From an uncultured Collinsella sp. (GTDB lineage Bacteria; Actinomycetota; Coriobacteriia; Coriobacteriales; Coriobacteriaceae): a DNA stretch of 15,607 bases. The notes under the pieces were generated by a model. It was not told the DNA's origin, did not search any database, and saw only the letters and a list, made by a program, of their open reading frames with translations. The stretch spans positions 1 to 15,607 of the forward strand of contig UQWQ01000053.1 of NCBI GenBank assembly GCA_900544755.1, given 5' to 3'. Shown piece after piece: positions 1 to 6,924 of this stretch (positions within the stretch are counted from its first letter, which is position 1; each line of letters opens with the position of its first letter). A program made the translations under genes and the position numbers.

Positions 1-95
1 ATCGTGGGTACCATACCGACTAGTTGATGTTCGGGCGGGTGTTTGGCGCATGGCGTCGACCCCGCTCGCTTTTCTTTTTCTCGATAGGAGTACCC

Positions 96-854
96 ATGAT
101 TAAGAATGAGAACGTCGAGGCCGAGCCCGCCTACGACGAGACGTACCGCCGCGGCCCCGTGGTCATGCGCGGCCCCATGATTCCTAAGGACAACACCTAC
201 GCCAATCTGCTGGCGCCCGAGGAGTCGACCGACTGGCTGCACGCCGATCCGTGGCGCGTACTGCGCATTCAGGCCGAGTTTGTCGACGGCTTTGGCGCGC
301 TTGCCGAGCTCGGACCTGCGGTGACCATCTTCGGTAGCGCCCGCACGCCCAAGACTGATCCGCTCTACAAAGCAGCGCGTACCGTCGGGCGCAAGATCGC
401 GCAACGTGGCGTGGCGGTCATCACCGGTGGCGGCCCCGGTATCATGGAGGCGGCCAACAGGGGAGCGGCGAGCGCCAACGGCAAGTCGGTCGGCCTGGGT
501 ATCGAGCTTCCGCACGAGCAGGGGCTCAACAAATACGTGAACCTCGGCATGGACTTCCGTTACTTCTTTGTGCGCAAGACCATGTTCGTCAAATACAGCT
601 CGGGCGCCATCGTGTTTCCCGGAGGTTTTGGTACGCTCGACGAGATGTTCGAGGTACTCACGCTGGTGCAGACGCACAAGGTTAAGCGCATGCCGCTTGT
701 TTTGGTGGGCAGCGAATACTGGCAGGGCCTGTTCGACTGGCTCAACGGCCCGGTGATGGATGCCGGTATGATCAGCCCGCTCGATCCGGATCTGGTACAC
801 ATTACTGACGACTTCAACGAGGCCGTCGACATTGCGCTCGGCGGGTTGATGTAG
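96..854 (+). CDS. LOG family (TIGR00730-type) cytokinin riboside 5'-monophosphate phosphoribohydrolase
   Basis: A 252-residue Rossmann-type protein of the LOG / 'lysine decarboxylase-like' family. The family hydrolyses nucleoside 5'-monophosphates (cytokinin ribotides in plants) to free base and ribose 5-phosphate in the cytosol; the bacterial substrate is usually unknown. Seen: the nucleotide-binding motif GGGPGIMEAANRGA (residues 111-124), the conserved FFVRK (157-161) and the hallmark PGGFGTLDEMFE (175-186), whose Arg and Glu are the catalytic residues in characterised LOGs. About 70 N-terminal residues precede the Rossmann core. The frame is open back to an ATG at 24, but the ATG at 96 follows an AGGAG (86-90) at proper distance, and the extra 24 residues look like translated leader, so I start at 96. 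It stands alone, followed by the low-GC accessory block. Family assignment is secure; the substrate is not. Confidence 0.9.
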   Translation: MIKNENVEAEPAYDETYRRGPVVMRGPMIPKDNTYANLLAPEESTDWLHADPWRVLRIQAEFVDGFGALAELGPAVTIFGSARTPKTDPLYKAARTVGRKIAQRGVAVITGGGPGIMEAANRGAASANGKSVGLGIELPHEQGLNKYVNLGMDFRYFFVRKTMFVKYSSGAIVFPGGFGTLDEMFEVLTLVQTHKVKRMPLVLVGSEYWQGLFDWLNGPVMDAGMISPLDPDLVHITDDFNEAVDIALGGLM

Positions 855-906
855 AGCAATCGTGCCCACAGCGACATGAATATGCATGGCAATCTGATGC
901 TATCTA

Positions 907-942
907 ACGTCAGGTTGACATTTATATTGGGTATACTGACGT
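907..942 (+). promoter_or_regulatory. Inverted-repeat operator/promoter region of the toxin-antitoxin pair
   Basis: Seven-base perfect inverted repeat ACGTCAG (907-913) / CTGACGT (936-942), separated by 22 bases. Between and overlapping the arms lie TTGACA (915-920) and TATACT (932-937). These two are only 11 bases apart, so they cannot be one standard -35/-10 pair; one may be fortuitous. Position just upstream of the antitoxin start suits an operator bound by a ribbon-helix-helix antitoxin, as RelB/DinJ modules are autoregulated. Binding is inferred. Confidence 0.4.
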
Positions 943-968
943 AAAAGACGAGGACGAGGAGGTCGCGT

Positions 969-1268
969 ATGTCTACTGCAACGGTTAAGCCTACGACGGT
1001 TCGCATCGAAGAGGGGCTCAAGGAGCAGGCGACTGAGTTCTTGGATTCGGTCGGCCTCAGCCTCAATTCCTATCTCAATCTTGCCGTTCGGCAGCTTGTA
1101 AATCAGCGAAAGATTCCTTTTGAGATTGTAGGAAGGGCGGAGGTGCCTAACGAGGCGACGAGGCGTGCCATGGTGATCGCCGAGGCTCATGAGTTGGGGA
1201 TTTTGCCGGACGATAGCCCGTCATTCAACAACGCTGATGAGCTTATGACATTCCTCGATGAGGAATAG
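969..1268 (+). CDS. RelB/DinJ family antitoxin
   Basis: A 99-residue antitoxin. The N-terminal ~45 residues have ribbon-helix-helix character: a beta strand (TTVRIEEGL, residues 9-17), then two helices carrying the DinJ-like GLSLNSYLNLAVRQLV (29-44). The C-terminal half is acidic and ends NADELMTFLDEE, the kind of tail that wraps and blocks the toxin. In the family the RHH dimer binds the operator and the C-terminus neutralises the RNase toxin. AGGAGG (957-962) is six bases before the ATG. The downstream toxin starts two bases after this stop, giving the usual antitoxin-first, translationally coupled order. The surrounding inverted repeat (907-942) fits autoregulation. Base composition is lower in GC than the flanking housekeeping genes, consistent with acquisition. 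Confidence 0.9.
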   Translation: MSTATVKPTTVRIEEGLKEQATEFLDSVGLSLNSYLNLAVRQLVNQRKIPFEIVGRAEVPNEATRRAMVIAEAHELGILPDDSPSFNNADELMTFLDEE

Positions 1269-1270
1269 CG

Positions 1271-1579
1271 ATGTTCGAGATTAAAGTCGAGGCTCAATTT
1301 AAGGCGGACTACAAACGAACGATGCGCATGCATCCGCAGCTAAAGAGTGAGTTTAAGGCGGCAGTCGCAGAGCTTGCAGCTCACGGCTTGCTTCCCGCGG
1401 AATATGGCGCCCATGAGCTTTCAAACCCGGGCGGAAACTACAACGGCCACATCGATTTCCACCTATCCGATGGCTTGGTCGACGTGGTCGTTCTCTACTT
1501 ACCGCATAAGACTAATCCTGTGATCCGGCTGGTCAGAATGGGCTCGCATGAGGAGCTGTTCCAGGGCCCGCAGGGCTGA
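1271..1579 (+). CDS. YafQ-type mRNA interferase toxin (RelE superfamily)
   Basis: A 102-residue RelE/YafQ-fold toxin. Family members are ribosome-dependent endoribonucleases that cut mRNA in the A site and arrest translation. E. coli YafQ uses H50, H63, D67, H87 and F91; here the matching region shows AHEL (H48), HIDFHLSD (H60, D62, H64, D67) and GSHEELF (H93, F97), so the catalytic set appears intact apart from a one-residue offset between the His and Asp. Length is typical (YafQ about 92). It begins two bases after the antitoxin stop and is surely co-transcribed with it. Its 3' end converges on the helicase gene, with only a palindromic repeat (1593-1659) between them. An active toxin is expected; exact codon preference cannot be read from sequence. 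Confidence 0.9.
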   Translation: MFEIKVEAQFKADYKRTMRMHPQLKSEFKAAVAELAAHGLLPAEYGAHELSNPGGNYNGHIDFHLSDGLVDVVVLYLPHKTNPVIRLVRMGSHEELFQGPQG

Positions 1580-1592
1580 TTGCCGATTTCTA

Positions 1593-1659
1593 AGTTGCGG
1601 TGGAATAGGGATTGATTGACGGCTAATAAGTCAAAAACAGTCCCTATTTAACCGCAACT
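1593..1659. repeat. Nested palindromic repeat, copy 1
   Basis: Outer arms 1593-1611 and 1641-1659 pair as 9 bp (AGTTGCGGT), two mismatches, then 8 bp (AATAGGGA). Inside is a second stem, TTGAC (1616-1620) / GTCAA (1630-1634). The central sequence closely matches copy 2 at 5153-5214, and the outer arm matches copy 3 at 8448-8516. The element lies between the convergent toxin and helicase genes, and its right arm contains the helicase stop codon. No T tract follows on either strand, so it is not an ordinary intrinsic terminator. Candidate REP/MITE-like dispersed element. Confidence 0.8.
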
Positions 1660-4655
1660 GCTGGGGGTACCCCGTTCGTCGCCGCGGCCTCCGGTTCCAC
1701 TTTTCGCTGAATTTCGCTCAAAAGCTCGGCTGCGACTTCGCTGCTTTTGAAACGAATGCTGCAGTCTTCTTTCTTTGGGAAAGCCAGCAACGGAATAGCT
1801 CCGTACCAGACAGTTTCCTCGTCAATCACTGATGCGCACAGGCGTCCTTCGGCTTTGATGAGATAGTTGACGTTCATCTCGGCAAAAATCGCTTTCACGT
1901 CATCGCGTGGAGTTGAAGCAATAGAAATCTCAAGGGCAATTCCACGGGTAGCGGCATCCGCGAGTGCAGCGGCGAGCTTTTCAAGGCATGCGGCGGACGC
2001 GTAGGGTGCGGCAATAAAAATGCTTTTCGATGCGTTCTCGATGTCATTCGCTAAAGCCTCCACGGCTCTTGCCGACCTAACGAGGATATTTCGATCGTCC
2101 TGTCTGTTGTCGTTTGCCGCAAAGACTTTATATCCCAGCTTGGCGTAGGTCTTGAGCCTCTTTTGGTACATGCGCGCGAACATGGGTATCGACAGGTCAA
2201 CATAGTCGAATATCTCAACCCGCTGTTTGCCCTTGTGGCTTCTGTGTAGCCTACCTGCCTGCTGCGTTATGCTGCCGTCCCAAGATATTGGAGTGGCAAT
2301 GAGCAAAGTGTCAAGGTAAGACAGGTCGAAGCCCTCGCCCAGAAGACTTTCAGTTGCGACGATGATTCGATGCTCATGCTCAAAGCTGGGAAGACTCTTC
2401 AGTATTGCTTTTCTTTCTTTGGCGTCGATTTCTCCGGTTAAGAGTATGGGTTCGTGTCCACGGCTTTGAAGTAGCCTGCATAGCTCTTCGGCATGCTTTT
2501 TTCTTTTAGATAGCACAAGCGGATGCCGGCCGTTTGATGCGGCCTCGAGGGCGTCCTCGATAATTGCTTCGTTTCTCGCGGCGTGGACACACAGGAGATC
2601 GAGAATTTGGTTAAAGGATGCTCCTGGTTCGTAGGTGGGTAATCGAATTCCGGTGAAACGCGGTCTAACAATGCGCTGAATCCCCTGCTGGATTGCTTGC
2701 GTTTTTGGATCGACGACATAGCGAACCGGGCCGCAGAGCATCGAGAGTGCCCGCGTGAGTCCGTCCGAACGCTCGGGCGTTGCGGAAAGGCCATATACAT
2801 ATTTGGCAGGAGCGGACTTGAGGACAAGCTCAAGCTGTGGCGCGGCCGCATGGTGGCATTCGTCACAGATGATGAGACTGTAATCGCGAACAAACTCCTT
2901 GGCTAATGACTCGCCGGTTTGGGGATCCTTGCCGGATAGCGACTGGAATGAAGCAATGTCGATGAGACGGCTTATGGCGGTCTTGCCTCCTCCGATTTGC
3001 CCAATGAGCGGAGGCTGTCTTTTGCTGATTCGTCCCTTTGGGGTTCGGACGGGCTCTCTGTTGTCCGTGATGTCGAGAAATCGTTCGAGTTGGGATTTCC
3101 ATTGGGCAATGAGCGCAGTTTTAGGAACGATGACGAGCGTTGGAAGACCAATGGCAGCAATAAGATAAGCTCCGATGACGGTTTTGCCGAACCCCGTCGG
3201 TGCGGACATGATCCCGTCTTCATAGCCGAGCATCTGTTCAGCGACAATTTGTTGTTCAGGGCGAAGAGTCCCTTTAAATGCCATCACAATTGGATTGCTC
3301 GACTTGCGTTTGTCTGAATAGTGGGCAGAAACGCCGGCTTCTTGAAGCAGCCGCTCAAGTTGAACCTTGCAGCCTCTTGGAATCGCGACGTAGCCATCTC
3401 TAAGTTCGCTGAGGTCTATGAACCGCGGTTTGCCGAATACCGATTGATGCATAGATTGTGCGCGGAAGAATTCTGGGTTGGCAAATGTTGCAAGCCTGCG
3501 GACTTCCATTTGAGCTGCGGGACTCAGAGATTTTTCGGGGATATAGAGCATATCGGCCTGCGTGACGGACAGCGATGACGGGAAGTCCCGCGGTGTGAGC
3601 GGGAGCCGCTTTCGCAGTCTCTGGGAATGTGGCACACCGGTGTTTGCCGCCGCAACAGCTGCTATTCCATGTGACCTATTTTCGATGCTCTCGATCAGAT
3701 TTTGCACCGTCACGCGCGGGATTAACTGGATTTGCGAAAGGTAAAGCCATTGATCGGGAAAGGGCTCAAATTGCTCGTCAACAAATACGCTGTTCCCTTT
3801 TCGCTGCGCTTTTCCTTGAAAAGGCAGCGCTATGAGATTTCCAAAGCCGCCCTCAGGAATGGTGGACTGCGCGGGCAGCATTCGGTCAAATGCTTTGAAG
3901 GTGATTGTCTTGTTCAGTATCGCCGCTTCGGTGATAAGGCCGCTTCCAAAATCTCGTGCGGTCTTTGCGCTGACGAGCTCTAGGAAGAAAAACCAGACAT
4001 GTGCGCCGTCGCCCGATCTCGATCGCTCGACTGCGACATCGATTCCGTGGCTTTTTGCGACATGTCGAATGGCATTCGTCGCTTCTTTCCAATCGGCTCC
4101 GTCATAATCGATGACCAGGACTTTCGTGTTACTGTCTTTATCGAGCACATATTGGCCTATAACGTCTCGAAGCCTATCGTCATTGCCTCTGAAATGGGCG
4201 ATGATCGCGGCATCGCTCAACTCGGGGAAGACGCGGCTGCTGCATTCCGTGCATTTGACTCTCTGGTGGCTTGCTTTGGGGCAAATGCCTGACTTCCACT
4301 CATTTGCGCAGGCGGGCGTATAGCCGATTCCTCCGTCTTTTCTGCGGTACCCATGAGCGTAGACATCTTTGCGGCCAGAAAAGAGATTGCGGAAGAGCTC
4401 GAGTTTGTCGCGCGCTGGGCTCGCACTGGTGACGATACCCTCGACCTGCGCCCGTCTATCGAAAGATGTGCCAGCTTTCTCCCATTCTTCCAGCGTTGTA
4501 TAACGGATGTCTGGACCGCTGCTGCAGATAACGATTTGACTGTACGGTTCCGATACGTGAGCGACTGTTCTCTCGAATTGGAATAACTTGTCCCCGATGA
4601 GGGCGTATTGATATGTGACGTTGCTCATGTAGATGCCGTTCTTGTCAGGGCTCAT
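1644..4655 (-). CDS. Primase-like / SF2 helicase / degenerate PLD fusion (TOTE-type conflict protein)
   Basis: 1003 residues. Domains in order: N-terminal segment (1-100); Cys cluster C116, C125, C135, C138, likely a zinc knuckle; archaeo-eukaryotic-primase-like core with VIDYDG (D183, D185), SRSGDGAHVW (212-221, H219) and FDRMLP (D257); SF2 helicase with APTGFGKT (485-492), DECH (598-601), SATPE (624-628), IIVATESLLGEGFD (764-777) and QQAGRLHR (798-805); C-terminal PLD-like domain (~865-975). In the PLD domain the HxKx4D motif reads R938, C940, D945, so His and Lys are lost while D945 and G952 stay. This matches proteins annotated as 'TOTE conflict system primase' helicases (from memory), thought to act against invasive DNA; activity is inferred. 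An in-frame TAG lies 15 bases upstream of the ATG at 4655, so the gene cannot extend; ATG 4628 is an alternative start. Neither has a strong RBS. GC is about 50%, below neighbours. Confidence 0.85.
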   Translation of the reverse strand: MSPDKNGIYMSNVTYQYALIGDKLFQFERTVAHVSEPYSQIVICSSGPDIRYTTLEEWEKAGTSFDRRAQVEGIVTSASPARDKLELFRNLFSGRKDVYAHGYRRKDGGIGYTPACANEWKSGICPKASHQRVKCTECSSRVFPELSDAAIIAHFRGNDDRLRDVIGQYVLDKDSNTKVLVIDYDGADWKEATNAIRHVAKSHGIDVAVERSRSGDGAHVWFFFLELVSAKTARDFGSGLITEAAILNKTITFKAFDRMLPAQSTIPEGGFGNLIALPFQGKAQRKGNSVFVDEQFEPFPDQWLYLSQIQLIPRVTVQNLIESIENRSHGIAAVAAANTGVPHSQRLRKRLPLTPRDFPSSLSVTQADMLYIPEKSLSPAAQMEVRRLATFANPEFFRAQSMHQSVFGKPRFIDLSELRDGYVAIPRGCKVQLERLLQEAGVSAHYSDKRKSSNPIVMAFKGTLRPEQQIVAEQMLGYEDGIMSAPTGFGKTVIGAYLIAAIGLPTLVIVPKTALIAQWKSQLERFLDITDNREPVRTPKGRISKRQPPLIGQIGGGKTAISRLIDIASFQSLSGKDPQTGESLAKEFVRDYSLIICDECHHAAAPQLELVLKSAPAKYVYGLSATPERSDGLTRALSMLCGPVRYVVDPKTQAIQQGIQRIVRPRFTGIRLPTYEPGASFNQILDLLCVHAARNEAIIEDALEAASNGRHPLVLSKRKKHAEELCRLLQSRGHEPILLTGEIDAKERKAILKSLPSFEHEHRIIVATESLLGEGFDLSYLDTLLIATPISWDGSITQQAGRLHRSHKGKQRVEIFDYVDLSIPMFARMYQKRLKTYAKLGYKVFAANDNRQDDRNILVRSARAVEALANDIENASKSIFIAAPYASAACLEKLAAALADAATRGIALEISIASTPRDDVKAIFAEMNVNYLIKAEGRLCASVIDEETVWYGAIPLLAFPKKEDCSIRFKSSEVAAELLSEIQRKVEPEAAATNGVPPAVAVK

Positions 4656-4833
4656 TGGAAAGAGGGTACGCTATTTTGTTTTTTGGATGCCCGGCTCTCA
4701 TTTTGGTTCGGTGATAGTGGGGTGCAGCTCCGTGAGCGGCGTTCGCTTTCTGCCAAAATGTGCGACAGCTGTTGCTGGATGGGTTTTAGCGGCTATGAGG
4801 CGGGTTGGAGACGCGGGGGTTGCCCTCAAATAA

Positions 4834-5063
4834 ACCCGGTGGGCAAAAAATGGCAAATATGAGTACTGTTGCTTGGTTAGAAACATATCATCTTGAAAGT
4901 ATTTAAAACAAATTGACTGAGATTTAGTATATCCAACTCCCTAAACGCGACGATTCGGTGCTTTATGGCGCTTGAAATCGGTGGAAGCGGGCAATTTCAG
5001 TCAGATTTTGCTGTTGCTAAATTTGTGACAGTACTCATATTTGCCATTTTTTGCCCACCGGGT
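4834..5063. repeat. 230-bp element bounded by perfect 36-bp inverted repeats
   Basis: Arms 4834-4869 and 5028-5063 are exact reverse complements over 36 bases (outer end ACCCGG, inner end AGTACTGT), enclosing 158 bases of mostly AT-rich sequence (4870-5027). The match stops on the next base at both ends. The interior has no ORF of note and no transposase. No target-site duplication is visible (left flank ...CTCAAATAA, right flank ATCGTTCGG...). It could be a MITE-like non-autonomous element, an invertible segment (size and repeat length suit a phase-variable switch), or a long cruciform/hairpin. It sits 179 bases upstream of the helicase start. Confidence 0.85.
4882..4911 (-). promoter_or_regulatory. 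Possible minus-strand promoter inside the inverted-repeat element
   Basis: Read on the minus strand: TTGTTT (4911-4906) as -35, 18-base spacer, TATGTT (4887-4882) as -10, which would transcribe out through the left arm towards the helicase start at 4655. Both boxes are only partial matches, so this is a weak call; it matters because inversion of the element would turn it away from the helicase. Confidence 0.3.
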
Positions 5064-5152
5064 ATCGTTCGGAGCCAATCAAAGCTCCCCAAGCAGCTGG
5101 AAATGCGCCGATCGCCAATAAATATCTTATATGTGGATGGCACATTAAAATG

Positions 5153-5214
5153 TTGCGGCGGAATGGGGATTGATTTGCGGCTGATAAGTCAAAACAGTCC
5201 CTATTCCACCGCAA
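5153..5214. repeat. Nested palindromic repeat, copy 2
   Basis: Arms 5153-5169 and 5198-5214 pair over 17 bases with two mismatches, each of which would be a G-U wobble in one of the two transcripts. The 28-base centre (5170-5197) is nearly identical to that of copy 1, including the shared GATAAGTCAAAA-type segment. It ends 15 bases from the degV stop codon, on the downstream side for that minus-strand gene, where the hairpin is followed by a modest ATTTTAA run; weak termination is possible. Confidence 0.8.
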
Positions 5215-5229
5215 GTGGTAAAGGTGCCC

Positions 5230-6090
5230 CTAGTGGATGGGCTGGTAGCGGGGGCAGTAGCTGATGGCGATGGCGTCGACGCCTACGTGGGTGGCGATGG
5301 TGCAGCCGATGGGGCCGGTGCCGGCGTCTACGTAGTCCTGGCCCGCGAGCGCCTCGTTGACAAGTTCCTGCTCCTCGGCGGCGCCGGTCGCGAGCACACG
5401 CACGCTTGAGCCCGGGTGCTCGTCCAAAAACGTGAGGCAGTCTGCCATGGTGTTGGCAACGATGCGCTTGGCGCCGCGGCCCTTTTTGATGGCCTTGATC
5501 TCGCCCGACTGCCACTCCGGCGAAACGGCCAGGCGAATGTTGAGCATCTGCGTCAGCTGGCCGGCGAGCTTGGGGGCGCGGCCGTTTTTGACTAGGTTCT
5601 CGAGCGTGCGGGGAATCAGCAGCAGGTGGGCGTCGGGCAGCGTCGCGCGGATCTGCGCCTCGGTCTCGTCCAAGCTGCGGCCGTCCTCGCGCATGGCCAG
5701 CGCGTACTCCACCAGCAAGCCCTCGGCGCCCGAGCCGGTGCGCGAATCGATGCAGCGCACGTCGAGCTCGTGGGTCTCGGCGACCAGGCATGCGTTGGAA
5801 TAGCAGGCGGACCACTCGCTGCACAGCGAGATAAAGATCGCGCTGTCGTGGCCATCGGCGCGCACGCGGTCAAACAGCGCCTTGAACTCGCCGGCGCTCG
5901 GCTGCGAGGTGTGCGGCAGCTGCTCAGAGCCGGCCATGCGCGCGACGTATTCCTCGGCAGTAATCTGCACCTGGTCGAGCAGGTCCTCGCCCTCGATAAT
6001 CACATGCAGCGGAATCACGTAAATACCGAGCTCTTGGGCGCGGGCGGGGGAGATGTCCGACGTGGAGTCGGTTATGATGGCAAAAGACAT
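5230..6090 (-). CDS. DegV family fatty-acid-binding protein
   Basis: 286 residues, normal for the DegV/FakB family. These proteins bind one fatty acid and, in characterised Gram-positive systems, present it to the kinase FakA to form acyl phosphate for phospholipid synthesis. Seen: N-terminal FAIITDSTSDIS (3-14), the TSQPS loop (61-65) that contacts the carboxylate, a CSEWSACYSNA segment (90-100) in place of the common SSxLSGTY, CIDSRTGSGAEG (113-124), the NGR turn (169-171) and ATHVGVDAI (266-274). The frame is open to 6147, but ATG at 6090 follows AAAGGTG at good distance and starts right at the conserved strand, so the 19 extra residues are rejected. It diverges from the HAD gene. No FakA-like gene is present in the window. 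Family secure; lipid preference unknown. Confidence 0.92.
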   Translation of the reverse strand: MSFAIITDSTSDISPARAQELGIYVIPLHVIIEGEDLLDQVQITAEEYVARMAGSEQLPHTSQPSAGEFKALFDRVRADGHDSAIFISLCSEWSACYSNACLVAETHELDVRCIDSRTGSGAEGLLVEYALAMREDGRSLDETEAQIRATLPDAHLLLIPRTLENLVKNGRAPKLAGQLTQMLNIRLAVSPEWQSGEIKAIKKGRGAKRIVANTMADCLTFLDEHPGSSVRVLATGAAEEQELVNEALAGQDYVDAGTGPIGCTIATHVGVDAIAISYCPRYQPIH

Positions 6091-6146
6091 AATTGCACCT
6101 TTCGATGGGGCGCCACGGCGCCGCCGATTGAGAGCAAAGTGCGACA

Positions 6147-6198
6147 AGTATAGTGGAGTTGCTCTACATTGCTAGGTTCAATTGTTGAATAGTCAACA
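6147..6198. promoter_or_regulatory. Divergent promoter/operator region between degV-family and HAD genes
   Basis: The sequence around 6147-6154 gives TATACT on the minus strand (6152-6147) and TATAGT on the plus strand (6149-6154), overlapping -10-like boxes that could serve the two divergent genes; TTGAGA (6128-6133) is a short-spaced (15 bases) -35 candidate for plus. Next to it are two overlapping inverted repeats, TTCAA-TTG-TTGAA (6177-6189) and TGTTGA-ATAG-TCAACA (6183-6198), which look like an operator. No regulator can be named. Confidence 0.35.
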
Positions 6199-6246
6199 GT
6201 TTGAAGTGTCGGTGTGGAAATCGTCAACTGGGGAAGAGGAATGCCG

Positions 6247-6909
6247 ATGGAGGCGTTGGAGATATGCAGGCGGCCGGTCGTGCTGTTCGATTTTGACGGC
6301 ACGGTGGCAGATACGGGCCGGGCGGTGATGACCTCGACACGCAAAACGCTGGCTGCGCGCGGGTTTTCGGAGACGCAGATGGGTGATCTGCGCCGCATGA
6401 TCGGGCCGCCCCTGTGGAAGAGCTTTCACGACTTTTACGGCTTTTCCCGCGAGGAGTCGCTTGTGGTGGCCGATGAGTACCGCGCCTTTTTTGATGAACT
6501 GGGACCGGAGGAGTATCCCGTGTTCAATGGGGTCCCCGAGCTGCTGGATGGGTTGGTCGCCCAAGGCAAACGTATGGCCGTGGCGACGTCGCGCATGGAG
6601 GCCAAGTGCATCGACATGGTGCATGAGCTCGGGCTCTCTCAGTTTGAGGCGGTGATTGGCATGAATCCGCCGCAGGGACGCGAGACCAAGGCCGATTCGG
6701 TCCGCGATGTCCTGGCGGCGCTCGGCGCGACGGCCGACGATGCCGTGATGATCGGCGATCGCTTTAACGATGTGGAGGGCGCGCACGCAATGGGCGTGCC
6801 GTGCATCGGCATCTATTCGGGCGCGGCGGCGCCGGGCGAGCACGAGGCGGCGGGTGCCGATGCGGTGGTGCACTCGGTGGCCGAGCTTGCTAAACTTTTC
6901 GCTATCTAA
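6247..6909 (+). CDS. HAD superfamily phosphatase, phosphoglycolate-phosphatase-like
   Basis: 220 residues with all HAD motifs: I = FDFDGTVAD (14-22; nucleophile D15, acid/base D17), II = VATS (112-115), III = K148, IV = GDRFNDVEGA (170-179; D171, D175). An alpha-helical cap lies between motifs I and II, with IGPPLW (52-57) as in phosphoglycolate phosphatase/PpaX relatives (subfamily IA). It should remove phosphate from a small metabolite in the cytosol; the substrate is uncertain. The frame opens at a GTG at 6214 and there are ATGs at 6241 and 6247. GGAAGAGGA (6232-6240) abuts the first ATG but sits six bases before the second, so 6247 is chosen. The M20 peptidase follows after 54 bases and may be co-transcribed. 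Confidence 0.88.
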   Translation: MEALEICRRPVVLFDFDGTVADTGRAVMTSTRKTLAARGFSETQMGDLRRMIGPPLWKSFHDFYGFSREESLVVADEYRAFFDELGPEEYPVFNGVPELLDGLVAQGKRMAVATSRMEAKCIDMVHELGLSQFEAVIGMNPPQGRETKADSVRDVLAALGATADDAVMIGDRFNDVEGAHAMGVPCIGIYSGAAAPGEHEAAGADAVVHSVAELAKLFAI

Positions 6910-6924
6910 TGACGTAATGTGAGG

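Larger units (their letters stand above)
4656..5229. other. 574-base gene-free region upstream of the helicase
   Basis: No credible gene on either strand; the short frames here lack ribosome binding sites and family features. It holds, left to right: the presumed helicase leader; a near-palindrome at 4762-4775 (GCGACAGCTGTTGC, 12 of 14 symmetric) that could be an operator; the inverted-repeat-bounded element 4834-5063; an AT-rich stretch (about 5115-5150); and palindromic repeat copy 2 (5153-5214) next to the degV stop. It is AT-rich relative to the housekeeping genes. Confidence 0.6.

Noticed and set aside
24..95. Upstream ATG of the LOG-family gene
   Set aside because: No ribosome binding site before it, and the added residues are unlike the family; AGGAG precedes the ATG at 96.
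915..937. TTGACA plus TATACT as a standard sigma-70 promoter
   Set aside because: The spacing is 11 bases, too short for a normal -35/-10 pair; kept only as part of a regulatory region.
4834..5063. Insertion sequence with its own transposase
   Set aside because: The 158-base interior cannot encode a transposase and no target duplication is visible; at most a non-autonomous element.
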